A stretch of DNA of 60,537 bases from an uncultured Oscillospiraceae bacterium (GCA_947626495.1 CANQSJ010000013.1:1-60537); one strand, 5' to 3'; counted from the first letter of the stretch, positions 50,051 through 58,860 are shown. Made by a program: numbers and translations. The notes: generated by a model from the letters alone, not told the origin.

Positions 50051-50077
50051 CCCCGGCGGTCGGTGTGACCGCCGGGG
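50051..50077. terminator. Bidirectional terminator
   Basis: CCCCGGCGGTC/GACCGCCGGGG is an 11-bp stem with a 5-base loop and T-rich sequence following. It lies between the GT-C gene and the convergent wecB gene. Confidence 0.88.
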
Positions 50078-50093
50078 CGATTGTTTTTCCGTC

Positions 50094-51188
50094 CTATACC
50101 TTTTCCAGCACGTCCGCGATGCGCCGGCAGGCGAAGCCGTCCCCGTAGGGATTTTCCGCCCGGGCCATGGCGCCGTAGGCGGCGGGGTCGTCCAGCAGGC
50201 GGCTCACCGCCCGGTACACCCCCTCCTCCGAGGTCCCGGCCAGCAGCAGCGTGCCGGCGGCGACCCCCTCGGGCCGCTCCGTCACATCCCGCATCACCAC
50301 CACCGGCTTGTCCAGGGCGGGGGCCTCCTCCTGGATACCCCCGGAGTCGGTGACCGCCAGGTGGCACCGGGCCATGAGGTTGTGAAAGTCCACCGGGTCC
50401 AGGGGCTCCGTGAGCCGGACCTGGGCGCAGTCCCCCAGCACCTTTTCCGCCGCGGCCCGGACCGGACCGTTCCGATGCACGGGATATACCGCCGCGGTGT
50501 CCGGCCGCTCCTCCAGCGCCCGGCGCACCGCCCGGAGCATCCCCTCCATGGGCGCGCCCAGACTCTCCCGCCGGTGGGCGGTGAGCAGGATCAGCCGCCG
50601 GCCGGCGGCCCAGTCCAGGAGCGGGTGGCGGTAATCCTGCCGCACCGTGGTTTGCAGCGCGTCGATGGCGGTGTTGCCGGTGACAAACACCCGCTCCGGC
50701 GCTACGCCCTCCCGGAGCAGATTCTGCCGGGCGGCCTCGGTGGGGGCGAAATGGAGCCGGGCGATGAGACTCACGGCCCGGCGGTCGAACTCCTCCGGCC
50801 AGGGCCGGTCCATGTCCCATGTGCGCAGCCCCGCCTCCACGTGGGCCACGGGAATGTGGGCGTAAAAGGCCGCCAGCGCCCCCGCCAGGGCGGTGGTGGT
50901 GTCCCCCTGGACGACCACGAGTCCGGCGGAGGACCGCGCCAGCGCGTCGCTCACGCCCGCCAGCGCCCCCGCCGTCAGCGCCGCCAGATTCTGCTCCGGG
51001 CGCATCAGGTCCAGATCCACGTCCGGCGTCACGCCGAAGGCGCGAAGCACCTGGTCCAGCATCTGGCGATGCTGGCCGGTGACGCACACCGTCACCGGAA
51101 ATCCCCGGCGGCGCAGTTCGCCGACGAGGGGGCACAGCTTCACCGCCTCCGGCCGGGTGCCGAACACGGCCATCACCCGTTTTTTCAT
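50094..51188 (-). CDS. wecB: UDP-N-acetylglucosamine 2-epimerase
   Basis: The 364-residue non-hydrolysing epimerase makes UDP-ManNAc for surface polymers. MAVFGTRPEAVKLCPLV, VQGDTTTALAGALAAF, HVEAGLRTWD, FVTGNTAIDAL and TDSGGIQEEAP are all family blocks. The ATG (51188) overlaps the stop of the adenylating enzyme gene as ATGA, so the two are coupled; that pairing is unusual. Confidence 0.95.
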   Translation of the reverse strand: MKKRVMAVFGTRPEAVKLCPLVGELRRRGFPVTVCVTGQHRQMLDQVLRAFGVTPDVDLDLMRPEQNLAALTAGALAGVSDALARSSAGLVVVQGDTTTALAGALAAFYAHIPVAHVEAGLRTWDMDRPWPEEFDRRAVSLIARLHFAPTEAARQNLLREGVAPERVFVTGNTAIDALQTTVRQDYRHPLLDWAAGRRLILLTAHRRESLGAPMEGMLRAVRRALEERPDTAAVYPVHRNGPVRAAAEKVLGDCAQVRLTEPLDPVDFHNLMARCHLAVTDSGGIQEEAPALDKPVVVMRDVTERPEGVAAGTLLLAGTSEEGVYRAVSRLLDDPAAYGAMARAENPYGDGFACRRIADVLEKV

Positions 51189-52696
51189 CCGATGTGTTCC
51201 TTTTTCAGCGTCACCCGGTCGATCTTGTCGTTGATGGTCATGGGCAGCCGGTCCAGATGCACGTACCGGTTGGGCATCATGTACTCCGGCAGCTTCACCT
51301 TCAGCTGGCCGGCCAGGTCGGCGGGCTCGTCGCTGCCCACGTATACGCACACGATCTCGTCCTTCGCCTCGTCGAACAGGCAGCAGCCGTTGCCCACCCC
51401 CGGCGCCGCCAGAAGGGCGGTCTCGATCTCTCCCAGCTCGATGCGGTAGCAGCCCTGGTGCTTGATCTGGAAGTCCTTCCGCCCCAGGAACATGATCTCT
51501 CCCCGCTCGTTATAGCGGGCCAGGTCCCCGGTGCGGTACATCCGCTCGTGGAAGCGGCTGTTCAGGGGATTCTGGACAAAGGCCTTCTCCGTCTGGGCGG
51601 GGTTGTTGTAGTAGCCCAGGGACAGGCAGGTGCCCAGCACGCACAGCTCCCCCGTCTGGCCGGGACCCACGGGCCGGTTCTCGTCGTCCAGGATCAGGAT
51701 GCGGGTATTGGCGCAGGCCTGGCCGATGGGCAGGGGATCGTCGTCCCCGAAGGGCCGGTCCACGATGTAATAGGCGCACACGTCGGTGATCTCCGTGGGG
51801 CCGTACATGTTGCAGTACTTGGCCGCCGGCACCGCCCGCCGCCACATATTCAGCTGCCGGTTGGGCATGACCTCGCCGCAGAAAAACACGTTCTTCAGCC
51901 CCAGGGGCGGGTCCTTTTCCAGAATGCCGGAGTTGGCCATGGCGATGAGGGCCGAGGGCACGAAAAAGATGGTGTCGATGGCATGCTCCCGCAGAAACTG
52001 CACCATGGTCTTGTGGAAGGAGAAGCACTTCTTCGGGATGATCCAGGTGGTGCAGCCGTTGCGCAGGGTGGAGTAGATGTCCAGGGTGGAGTTGTCGAAC
52101 ACGAAGGGCGCCTGGTTGCCCAGGGTGCAGTTCTCGTCGATGCCCAGCCCCTCATGCAGCCAGTCGGCGTAATCCACCATGGCCCGGTGGCTGATGGTCA
52201 CCCCCTTGGGCACGCCGGTGGATCCGCTGGTGAACAGCACGTACAGCAGATCCGTGTCCACATGGGCGGCCCGGACGGCGTCCAGGACGCTCCCGTCCGC
52301 CTCCGTCTGACACGCCTCGTCGAAGAGGGCGCATCCGGCGTCCCCCGCCACGGCCCGGGCCGCCTCGGCGTTTTTCTCGTCACAGAACACGAAGGCCGGA
52401 TGGAGGGTGTCGAAGATGAGCCGGATCCGCTCGGCGGGCATTTTGGTGTCCAGGGGCACATAAAAGCACCCGGCGCTTACGGCGGCGAAAAAGGCCGCCA
52501 GGCACTCCGGCGTCTTTTCCATGAACACCGCCACGGGGCGGTTCATCCCGATGCGGCGGGCGAGGTATGTGCCGCCCCGGCGGGCAAGCTCCCGCAGCCG
52601 GGCAAAGCTCAGCGTGCTCTTCTCCCCGCCGAAGGCGATCTTGTCCGGCAGGCGGTCGGCGGTGGCGTCCAGCCAGTCCAGTACGTTGGTGATCAT
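51185..52696 (-). CDS. Amino-acid adenylating enzyme, DltA-like
   Basis: The 503-residue ANL-superfamily ligase contains LFTSGSTGVPKGV (phosphate loop), NMYGPTEITDVC, MYRTGDLARYN, FLGRKDFQIKHQGCYRIELGEIE and a catalytic Lys near the C-terminus (NDKIDRVTLKK). Size and pattern resemble D-alanine:carrier ligase DltA, but no dltB, dltC or dltD is nearby. A partner carrier protein must be elsewhere. The substrate cannot be read from the sequence. Confidence 0.85.
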   Translation of the reverse strand: MITNVLDWLDATADRLPDKIAFGGEKSTLSFARLRELARRGGTYLARRIGMNRPVAVFMEKTPECLAAFFAAVSAGCFYVPLDTKMPAERIRLIFDTLHPAFVFCDEKNAEAARAVAGDAGCALFDEACQTEADGSVLDAVRAAHVDTDLLYVLFTSGSTGVPKGVTISHRAMVDYADWLHEGLGIDENCTLGNQAPFVFDNSTLDIYSTLRNGCTTWIIPKKCFSFHKTMVQFLREHAIDTIFFVPSALIAMANSGILEKDPPLGLKNVFFCGEVMPNRQLNMWRRAVPAAKYCNMYGPTEITDVCAYYIVDRPFGDDDPLPIGQACANTRILILDDENRPVGPGQTGELCVLGTCLSLGYYNNPAQTEKAFVQNPLNSRFHERMYRTGDLARYNERGEIMFLGRKDFQIKHQGCYRIELGEIETALLAAPGVGNGCCLFDEAKDEIVCVYVGSDEPADLAGQLKVKLPEYMMPNRYVHLDRLPMTINDKIDRVTLKKEHIG

Positions 52697-52714
52697 AGCG
52701 CTGTCTCCTTCTCT

Positions 52715-53407
52715 TTATAAAAGCCGTCGGATGAAAAACGTCTGCTGCAGCACCTGGCCGTTGAGCCAGGAGGTGTCGACGAACAGGGTCAGCAGGTCCA
52801 GCACGAACACAAAGGCCCATGCGCTCACCAGCCCCTCCCCGATGCCCAGGCCCAGGCCCAGCAGCCGGTTGGTCATGCTCAGAATGTTGTCTCCGTGGCG
52901 GGAGGCCGCCAGTCGGGCCAGCGCCCGGGATATGCCCAGACACACGATCAGGATCAACACCGACACCACCATCTGCACCACGCTCACCAGCATGGGCTGC
53001 AGCACGGTCTGGGTGATGGCCTGGGCCAGGCTCCCGGTGTTCTGGCTCAGCATGGCGAGGATGGCCGCGGAGGAGGACTCGTCCAGGACCTGCCCGCCCA
53101 GGATGCCGCTGAGGCTGTCCAGCACGGCCTGCAGCTGTGTCATGGCGGCGGCGCCGCTCTCCATGGCGGTGATTACCTCCGCGGGGATGGAGGCCGCCAC
53201 GGCGGCCACGACCCGCTGCTCCACCACAGAATGGTAGATCCTCTCCGCCCAGGGCTCGGCGTAGACCGCCACCAGGATGATGGCCGCCGCCCAGCCCGCC
53301 AGGCGCAGCAGCTCCGACACCAGTCCCTGCTGCCAGCCCCGCCAGAGGATATGCAGGACCATGAGCATCAGAATGATGTCGTAGACCATTCCCGCCGTCA
53401 GCTTCAA
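52715..53407 (-). CDS. CvpA family membrane protein
   Basis: The 230-residue protein has four membrane segments: MVYDIILMLMVLHILWRGWQ at the start, GLVSELLRLAGWAAAIIL, a segment near 125-150 and one near 185-215. The TTG at 53407 is preferred because GGAGG lies 7 bases before it. CvpA proteins are linked to colicin V production and biofilm, with unclear mechanism. It leads the minus-strand group with the adenylating enzyme and wecB. Confidence 0.85.
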   Translation of the reverse strand: MKLTAGMVYDIILMLMVLHILWRGWQQGLVSELLRLAGWAAAIILVAVYAEPWAERIYHSVVEQRVVAAVAASIPAEVITAMESGAAAMTQLQAVLDSLSGILGGQVLDESSSAAILAMLSQNTGSLAQAITQTVLQPMLVSVVQMVVSVLILIVCLGISRALARLAASRHGDNILSMTNRLLGLGLGIGEGLVSAWAFVFVLDLLTLFVDTSWLNGQVLQQTFFIRRLL

Positions 53408-53855
53408 GGATACGCCTCCATTCCGGAAACAATTTACATAATTACATAGTATTATATCCTCTCCCGGCCTCAAATGCAACCCCCGTCGTCGGAGCACGCA
53501 CGGCCAGGTCTCCCCATGCCGCAAGCGGCATGGCTCGAGTGGCCCGCGGCTCCTCCTCTCCCCAAAAGGCAGGCGTGCCTTTTGGGGGGCCCCATACACG
53601 CGCGGCCAGGTCTCCCCAAAAGGCGGTCGGCGTAAAACAGTATATCCGATAAAATGGCCGCTGGCTTTTCACCGGGGAGTCGGTGTGTCAACGGCCTTTT
53701 TCGGTATTCAATTTCCAGATCTGCCCGACAGGTGAAGACGCGAAGCGACGAAACCTCTCGGAGGTTGGCTTTCTGCTGTCAGAGAGAGCCTTCCGAGCGC
53801 ACGAGTGCGCCCTTTCGTTCCTAAAGGGGTTTGCAATGTCTCGACAAATGAGGAT
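53408..53855. other. Gene-free stretch with palindromic repeats
   Basis: About 450 bases with no supported gene. It holds two near-identical 20-base direct repeats (53497 and 53599) and two strong hairpins. After 53,700 there is a GC-mixed sequence with AACCTCTCGGAGGTT (53,752-53,766). Probably a repeat-type intergenic element; the start of the region carries the cvpA promoter. Confidence 0.55.
53497..53618. repeat. Palindromic repeat cluster
   Basis: CGCACGGCCAGGTCTCCCCA (53497-53516) recurs as CGCGCGGCCAGGTCTCCCCA (53599-53618), 102 bases apart. Between them are perfect hairpins CCATGCCGC-AA-GCGGCATGG (53514-53533) and CCCCAAAAGGCA-GGCG-TGCCTTTTGGGG (53560-53587). Confidence 0.8.
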
Positions 53856-54275
53856 TTAACCCTCAAACGCAAACAGATTTCCAAGCGGAATAGTAAAGCC
53901 TAATGACTGATACATTTTGATGTCGCAATCCGCACATCCAACTGTGAGAGAACCCACACCGCTTTCTTGATAAGCAAATCTGACTAACTGCCTTGCAATT
54001 CCTTTGTGTCGATATTCAGGAACAATGTAGAAATCTTCAAACACGCCTCCCGTTTGGTAGTTAAATGTGGAATAGGTCGGTGTGATGGAGCAGCAGGCGA
54101 TCAGTCTGCCCTCATCAGCGCACCCGTAAAAGATGATCTGCCCCTTTTTAATAGCCTCAGATAGGCTGTCAAAGTTCTCATCCGTAGGCGGTTCTTCTCC
54201 GATCTCCTGTTTGTAACCGATGTGAAGCGCTTTAAGTCCGTCCATATTGCCGTTCGTTATACGAATATATTCCAT
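53856..54275 (-). CDS. GNAT-family acetyltransferase
   Basis: The 139-residue protein has the GNAT core. DFYIVPEYRHKGIARQLVRFA (about 82-102) is motif A with the acetyl-CoA loop (Q/R-x-x-G-x-A/G), and the C-terminal CDIKMYQSLGF is motif B. ATG 54275 follows AAAAGGAG. The gene is clearly lower in GC than the surrounding genes and follows a repeat cluster, so recent transfer is possible. The substrate is unknown. Confidence 0.85.
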   Translation of the reverse strand: MEYIRITNGNMDGLKALHIGYKQEIGEEPPTDENFDSLSEAIKKGQIIFYGCADEGRLIACCSITPTYSTFNYQTGGVFEDFYIVPEYRHKGIARQLVRFAYQESGVGSLTVGCADCDIKMYQSLGFTIPLGNLFAFEG

Positions 54276-54423
54276 TTGTTCTCTCCTTTTCAAGTGTCGA
54301 TCTGTCGAACATTCACCCACTCGACAATTCGCATTATACCACCCGAACGGGAAGAAATCCACTGTCCGATAAGACGGTCGATCCCAGGCAAGCGCACGAC
54401 CGGCTGTTTATGAACGTCCCCCA

Positions 54424-54458
54424 AAAAGACCGGCCCCCGCGTGAGGGGCCGGTCTTTT
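54424..54458. terminator. Bidirectional terminator
   Basis: AAAAGACCGGCCCC/GGGGCCGGTCTTTT has a 7-base loop and serves the DUF4179 gene on the minus strand. Confidence 0.9.
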
Positions 54459-54468
54459 CCTCCGGGTG

Positions 54469-55605
54469 TCATTTCGTGAACGTCAGCTCCAGCGCGTCGT
54501 GCACCGGCTGGCCGTCCCGCTGGCCGGAGCCCTTGCCCCGGGCGGTGACGCTCACCACCTGCTCCGGGTCGATGATCCGGTTGAAGACGAAGTTGCTCTT
54601 CTCGCCCTCATAGCACCCCGCCGTGCAGTTATACATATTGGACCCCTCCTGCTTCAGGACATACTGCGTGCCGTCGGCTATATGGATGACCAGGTCGTTG
54701 AAGTAATAGTTCTGGCCGTAGACATTCTCCGCCGGGGGCACGATCTGCAGCCCCAGAGGGGAGATGCTGGCGCTCCAGCCGTCGGGGCCGGTCAGGGCCG
54801 TGGCCGGCACCGCCGCGGACAGAGGGAAGAGCACCCCGCCCCGCTTCTGGGCCACCTCGCCGGTGTCCGGGTCATATCCCGTGACCACGCCGAAGCTCAG
54901 CCGCAGCTGCTCCATACCGTCCATGCTCTCCAGGGGGGCGAAGTACACCGCCACGGTCCGGCGGGTGTCCGTCCCGTCCGCGGCCGCCATCTCCACGCAG
55001 GAGAGGGCGCGGCCCACGTTTCCGTCGGCGTCGCAGCTCTCCAGCAGGGGCGGCATCTGGCTGCCCGGGGTATAGGGGTCATACTGCATGAAGCCGCCGT
55101 CGAAGGTCATGCCCGGGAAGCCGTTGGGATCGTCCATGACGTAGGTGAGCGCGCCCATGCCGTGCTCGTCCAGGACGAACTGCTCCACGGTGTAGGTGAC
55201 GTCTCCCACGGTGACGGACTGGCCCACGCTGGCCGTCTCGTCTCCCACCAGGGCCTGGGCCGTCTCCGGGTCCGCCGGCACCCTCTCCTGGCCGGGCATG
55301 TCATACTCCGTCCAGACATTGCCGTCCTCATCGGTGAGGACCTTGTGCTCCTCGTCCCAGCCGGCGATGGCCTTATCGCCGAACACCGTCTCAAAAAAGC
55401 CGGTATACTCCCCCGCGGCGTAGGCCGCCACGGACAGCGCCAGCACCATCGCCGCGGCGACGAGGGCGGTGCGCACAGCCCTGCGGCCGGCCCGCCGGCC
55501 GTACGTTTCCTCTCTTTCGACCATATCCAATACCTCCTCCAAGGTGTTCCCGGAGGCATGAAGGGGCTCCAGAGCCCGCTGAATCCGTTCTCTCTCCGTC
55601 ATCAT
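54469..55605 (-). CDS. DUF4179 membrane protein, probable anti-sigma factor
   Basis: The 378-residue protein has a cytoplasmic N-terminus (1-42), one membrane segment (about 43-65, TALVAAAMVLALSVAAYAAG) and a large outside domain of DUF4179 type. It is co-transcribed with and overlaps (ATGA) the ECF sigma factor gene upstream, the usual sigma/anti-sigma arrangement. Sequestration of the sigma factor by the short N-terminal part is inferred from context. Confidence 0.82.
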   Translation of the reverse strand: MMTERERIQRALEPLHASGNTLEEVLDMVEREETYGRRAGRRAVRTALVAAAMVLALSVAAYAAGEYTGFFETVFGDKAIAGWDEEHKVLTDEDGNVWTEYDMPGQERVPADPETAQALVGDETASVGQSVTVGDVTYTVEQFVLDEHGMGALTYVMDDPNGFPGMTFDGGFMQYDPYTPGSQMPPLLESCDADGNVGRALSCVEMAAADGTDTRRTVAVYFAPLESMDGMEQLRLSFGVVTGYDPDTGEVAQKRGGVLFPLSAAVPATALTGPDGWSASISPLGLQIVPPAENVYGQNYYFNDLVIHIADGTQYVLKQEGSNMYNCTAGCYEGEKSNFVFNRIIDPEQVVSVTARGKGSGQRDGQPVHDALELTFTK

Positions 55606-56081
55606 CTGTCAGCCTCCGTCAGCCAATGTCTCAGTTGTTCCCGGGCCCGGGCCAGGCGGGTGCCCACCGTGGCGGGCGGCACCCCCAGCAGCCGGGCCGT
55701 CTCCCGGATGGAATAGCCCTCGTAGTAGTACAGCACGATCACCGCCCGGTATTTCCCGTCCAGATCCATGATGGCGGCGTACAGCTCCCGGTCCTGGGGC
55801 TGCTGGAACATGAGCGTGTCCTCGTAGTCCTCCAGGGGCTCGCCCCGCTTCCGCCAGGGGGAGCGCAGGATCTTCCTGCACTCGTTCACCGTCACCCGGA
55901 TGAGCCAGGCCTTCACGTGCTCCTCGCCGGAGAAGTCCTTGTCCGTGCGGTACAGGGCAAGCAGGGCGTTTTGTACCGCGTCGTCCGCATCCTCCCGGCT
56001 CTTCAGATAGCTGAAGGCCACCCGAAAGATCGTGTCCATATAGGTTTGGGCGATCTGTGTAAAGCGTTCTCTCGTAAGCAT
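55602..56081 (-). CDS. ECF-type RNA polymerase sigma factor
   Basis: The 159-residue protein has region 2 (about 10-75: YMDTIFRVAFSYLKSREDADDAVQNALLALY) and region 4 (about 100-150: AVIVLYYYEGYSIRETARLLGVPPATVGTRLARAREQL). It has no region 3, as expected for ECF factors. It has the sequence pattern of SigM/SigV-like group members in Clostridia. The ATG at 56081 follows AGAGGAAACGGAA. It is the first gene of the pair with the DUF4179 protein. Confidence 0.93.
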   Translation of the reverse strand: MLTRERFTQIAQTYMDTIFRVAFSYLKSREDADDAVQNALLALYRTDKDFSGEEHVKAWLIRVTVNECRKILRSPWRKRGEPLEDYEDTLMFQQPQDRELYAAIMDLDGKYRAVIVLYYYEGYSIRETARLLGVPPATVGTRLARAREQLRHWLTEADR

Positions 56082-56241
56082 TTCCGTTTCCTCTTGAAAA
56101 GCTTTTCACCTATAACATCCGCCGGCAGGGCCGGATTTTTCAATCTCCGGCAAAAAATTTCCTCTCCCGGCGACGCCGGCGTCTTTTCATCCCGCCCCTG
56201 CCATGGTATACTTATCCAAAAACTGTGTAGGAGACCGCGCC

Positions 56242-57276
56242 ATGATCCGATTCAACAACGACTATAACCGCGCCGCCCACCCCGCCGTCCTCCAGGCCCT
56301 GGCCGACACCGCCGCCGACAGCTTCCCCGGCTACGGCACGGACCCGTGGTGCCGGGCGGCCGCCGACGAGATCAAAACGCATCTGGACTGCCCGGAGGCT
56401 GCGGTGCATTTTCTCGTGGGGGGCACCCAGGTCAACTTCACCGCCATCGCCGCGGCGCTGCGGCCCTATCAGAGCGCGATCTGCGCCGACAGCGGCCACA
56501 TCCACGCCCATGAGACCGGCGCGGTGGAGCACACCGGCCACAAGATCCTGGCCGTTCCCGGCCGGGAGGGCAAGCTCACCGCCGCCCAGGTGGCCGAGCT
56601 GGGGGAGCAATACCGCCAAAGCCCCGTCCAGGAGCACATCACCCAGCCGAAGTTGGTGTACGTCTCCTTCCCCACGGAGTACGGCACCGTCTATTCCCTG
56701 CGGGAGCTGACGGATCTGCGGGTGGTATGCGACAAATACGGGATGTACCTGTTCGTGGACGGGGCCCGGATGGGGTACGGCCTGGCAGCCCGGGGCGGGG
56801 ATGTGACGCTGCGGGACATGGCCCGGCTGGCGGACATGTTCACCGTCGGCGGCACCAAGTGCGGCGCCCTGTTCGGGGAGGCGCTGGTGATCACAGAGCC
56901 GGCCCTGCAGCCGGATTTCCGCAGCTACATCAAGCAGAACGGCGGCATGCTGGCCAAGGGCTGGCTGCTGGGCCTGCAGTTTGCCGCCCTCTTCCGGGAC
57001 GGGATCTATTTCGACATCTGCCGCCGGGCGGTGGATCTGGCCATGCAGATCCGGGACGCCTTCGCCGCCAGGGGCATCCCCTTCTATATCGACAGCCCCA
57101 CCAACCAGCAGTTCGTCCTCCTCACCCGGGACCAGATCCGGGCGCTGGAGGGAAAATACACCTTCGAGCCGGACCACGACGCCGGCGACGGACGCCAGTG
57201 CGTGCGCTTTTGCACCAGCTGGGCAACCACCCAGGCGGAGGCGGACGCCCTCATGGCGGACATCGCCCGGCTGTAA
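56242..57276 (+). CDS. Threonine aldolase-like PLP enzyme
   Basis: The 344-residue fold-type I PLP enzyme has HFLVGGTQVNFTAIAA, a DSGHIHAHETGAVEHTGHK segment, LVYVSFPTEYGTVYSL, LFVDGARMGYGL and the lysine in FTVGGTKCGALFGEA. Similarity is to low-specificity L-threonine aldolases (glycine plus acetaldehyde from threonine). ATG 56242 follows GTAGGAGACC. It precedes the FMN riboswitch but is not under it. Confidence 0.9.
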   Translation: MIRFNNDYNRAAHPAVLQALADTAADSFPGYGTDPWCRAAADEIKTHLDCPEAAVHFLVGGTQVNFTAIAAALRPYQSAICADSGHIHAHETGAVEHTGHKILAVPGREGKLTAAQVAELGEQYRQSPVQEHITQPKLVYVSFPTEYGTVYSLRELTDLRVVCDKYGMYLFVDGARMGYGLAARGGDVTLRDMARLADMFTVGGTKCGALFGEALVITEPALQPDFRSYIKQNGGMLAKGWLLGLQFAALFRDGIYFDICRRAVDLAMQIRDAFAARGIPFYIDSPTNQQFVLLTRDQIRALEGKYTFEPDHDAGDGRQCVRFCTSWATTQAEADALMADIARL

Positions 57277-57283
57277 ATAGGGG

Positions 57284-57312
57284 TTGCATTCGCCGGTGTA
57301 AAGTGCTATAGT
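57284..57312 (+). promoter_or_regulatory. Promoter of ribU
   Basis: TTGCAT (57284-57289) and TATAGT (57307-57312) are 17 bp apart and lie just before the riboswitch. Confidence 0.8.
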
Positions 57313-57334
57313 ATTCCCGACAACTGAAAAGGCG

Positions 57335-57470
57335 AACGATGTCTTCAGGGCAGGGTGAAATTCCCGATCGGCGGTACAGTCCGCGAGCGCGAAGCAAAAA
57401 CAACGAGCTCCGAGCGCAGATTTGGTGTGATTCCAAAACCGACAGTTACAGTCTGGATGGAAGAAGATGT
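57335..57470 (+). promoter_or_regulatory. FMN riboswitch (RFN element)
   Basis: AGGGCAGGGTGAAATTCCCG, then GATCGGCGGT with AGTCCGCGAGCGC, then GATTTGGTGTGATTCC, CCGACAGTTACAGTCTGGATG and GAAGAAGAT follow in the conserved order. Together with the terminator at 57531-57577 it should switch off ribU when FMN is plentiful. Confidence 0.96.
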
Positions 57471-57530
57471 GTTGAGCGGCGCTGTTTCGGCGTCGGGCTT
57501 TTGCCCGCGCCCCTGGAACGCGGCCCCATA

Positions 57531-57577
57531 TTGACACCTGGAAGGCATATAAGCCCCCCAGGTGTCAAATACTTTTT
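57531..57577 (+). terminator. Riboswitch-controlled terminator
   Basis: TTGACACCTGG/CCAGGTGTCAA forms an 11-bp stem (57531-57541 and 57558-57568), followed by ATACTTTTT and, at once, the GGAGG of ribU. Confidence 0.9.
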
Positions 57578-57591
57578 GGAGGTACACTTCC

Positions 57592-58278
57592 ATGGACAGC
57601 AATCCCACCGTTCACACCGGCGCCCGATCCGCCGGCGCCCGCCGGCCCGCCACCATCGGCATGCTGTGCGCCGTGGCCTATGTGGTCATGCTCGTAGGCC
57701 AGCTCATCCCCCCGGTCATGTTCCTCAGCTATGACCCCAAGGACGTGATCATCGTCATCAGCGGCTTCATCTTCGGGCCCCTCTCCGCCGTGCTCATCAC
57801 CGTGCTGGTGGACCTGGTGGAGATGGTCACCGTCTCCTCCACGGGCGTCTACGGCTTCATCATGAACACCGTCCAGACCTGCTCCTTCGCGGTGCCCGCC
57901 GCCCTCATCTATCAGCGCTGGCGCACCTCCAAGGGCGCCATCGGCGGCCTGGCCGCGGCCGTCGCCTGCATGACGGCGATGATGTGCCTGTGGAACTACA
58001 TCATCACCCCCTTCTACATGGGCCAGCCCCGGGCGGCGGTGGCCGCCATGATCCCCACGCTGTTTCTGCCCTTCAACCTTGTCAAGGGCACCATCAACGC
58101 AGGGCTCACGCTGCTGCTGTATAAGCCCATCGTCACCGCCCTGCGCAAGGTGAATCTGGTGGAGCCCTCCACCGGCAGCGGCGGCAAGGGCAGCCTCAAC
58201 TGGGGCATGGTGCTGCTGGGCGCAGTGCTGACCGTCACCGGCGCGCTGCTCATCATGGTTCTGATGGGCGTGCTCTGA
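57592..58278 (+). CDS. ribU: Riboflavin ECF transporter S component
   Basis: The 228-residue protein has six membrane segments. MLCAVAYVVMLVGQLIPPVMF and LSYDPKDVIIVISGFIFGP (substrate and coupling-helix region) and VDLVEMVTVSSTGVYGFIMN are RibU blocks. The FMN riboswitch upstream supports riboflavin as substrate. It works with shared EcfA/A'/T proteins encoded elsewhere. ATG 57592 follows GGAGGTACACTTCC. Confidence 0.95.
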   Translation: MDSNPTVHTGARSAGARRPATIGMLCAVAYVVMLVGQLIPPVMFLSYDPKDVIIVISGFIFGPLSAVLITVLVDLVEMVTVSSTGVYGFIMNTVQTCSFAVPAALIYQRWRTSKGAIGGLAAAVACMTAMMCLWNYIITPFYMGQPRAAVAAMIPTLFLPFNLVKGTINAGLTLLLYKPIVTALRKVNLVEPSTGSGGKGSLNWGMVLLGAVLTVTGALLIMVLMGVL

Positions 58279-58290
58279 AAAAAGAAAAAA

Positions 58291-58319
58291 GCCGCCGCCT
58301 CCCAAGGGAGGCGGCGGCT
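58291..58319. terminator. Terminator between ribU and the convergent gene
   Basis: GCCGCCGCCTCCC/GGGAGGCGGCGGC has a short A-A loop and an A-run on the left, which is a T-run for the minus-strand gene. Confidence 0.88.
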
Positions 58320-58326
58320 GTCTTTA

Positions 58327-58734
58327 TCACGGCTCCACGGTCAGGTTGTCGATGCCGTGCTGCTCAAACTCATTGTAATACTCCTCGATGCGGTTCATCA
58401 GCTCGGTCTCGTCGTCGGCGTCCACGCCCTCGCCCTCCATATCCCGGCGGGCCAGCTCCTCGGCCAGGATATCGAAGAACACCGCGTCCTCATAGTCCGC
58501 GATGGCCTCGTGGATGCCCCCCTCCTCGTATGCCTGGGAGGGGAACACATGGCCCTGCCATGTCTCGATGAGCGAGCGCATGCCCGCCTGGGGACACATG
58601 GCAAACAGCTTCTCCTGCAGCAGATCATAATCCTCAAACCGATCCTCCCCGCGGGCGGAGTTCAGTATCCAATCCCCCACATAGACCAGGTCGAGCAGCC
58701 TTCTGAATTCCTTATCGGTAAGCTCGATCGTCAT
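58327..58734 (-). CDS. Hypothetical acidic protein
   Basis: The 135-residue cytoplasmic protein is not recognised beyond a general helical character. Acidic throughout (DDETELMNRIEEYYNEFEQ near the end), with LLDLVYVGDWILNSAR near the N-terminus, a start seen in uncharacterised Clostridia proteins. ATG 58734 is 8 bases after GGAGG; the GTG at 58743 is too close. Divergent from DUF1934/argS across a palindromic promoter region. Confidence 0.7.
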   Translation of the reverse strand: MTIELTDKEFRRLLDLVYVGDWILNSARGEDRFEDYDLLQEKLFAMCPQAGMRSLIETWQGHVFPSQAYEEGGIHEAIADYEDAVFFDILAEELARRDMEGEGVDADDETELMNRIEEYYNEFEQHGIDNLTVEP

Positions 58735-58836
58735 GACGCTCACCTCCTTATAGTCGTTGCGTGTGTGTAACGCCGGGGCTCCCCGCGGTCATAGCATTTC
58801 CGCCTTCCCTGCGAAGTATCATGACCGCCCCTGGTC

Positions 58837-58860
58837 ATTATAGCATAGTTGTGCTATAAT
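58837..58860. promoter_or_regulatory. Palindromic divergent promoter region
   Basis: ATTATAGCA-6-TGCTATAAT places a TATAAT box on each strand inside a 9-bp dyad. The plus-strand box has TGGTCA 17 bp upstream (58832-58837). It probably drives DUF1934-argS and, less clearly, the minus-strand gene; a single protein could block both. Confidence 0.6.

Noticed and set aside
53221-53232. Partial match (ACCACAGAAT) to the inversion repeat inside cvpA
   Set aside because: Only one arm is present, with no palindrome or partner. A 10-base match within coding sequence is likely chance.
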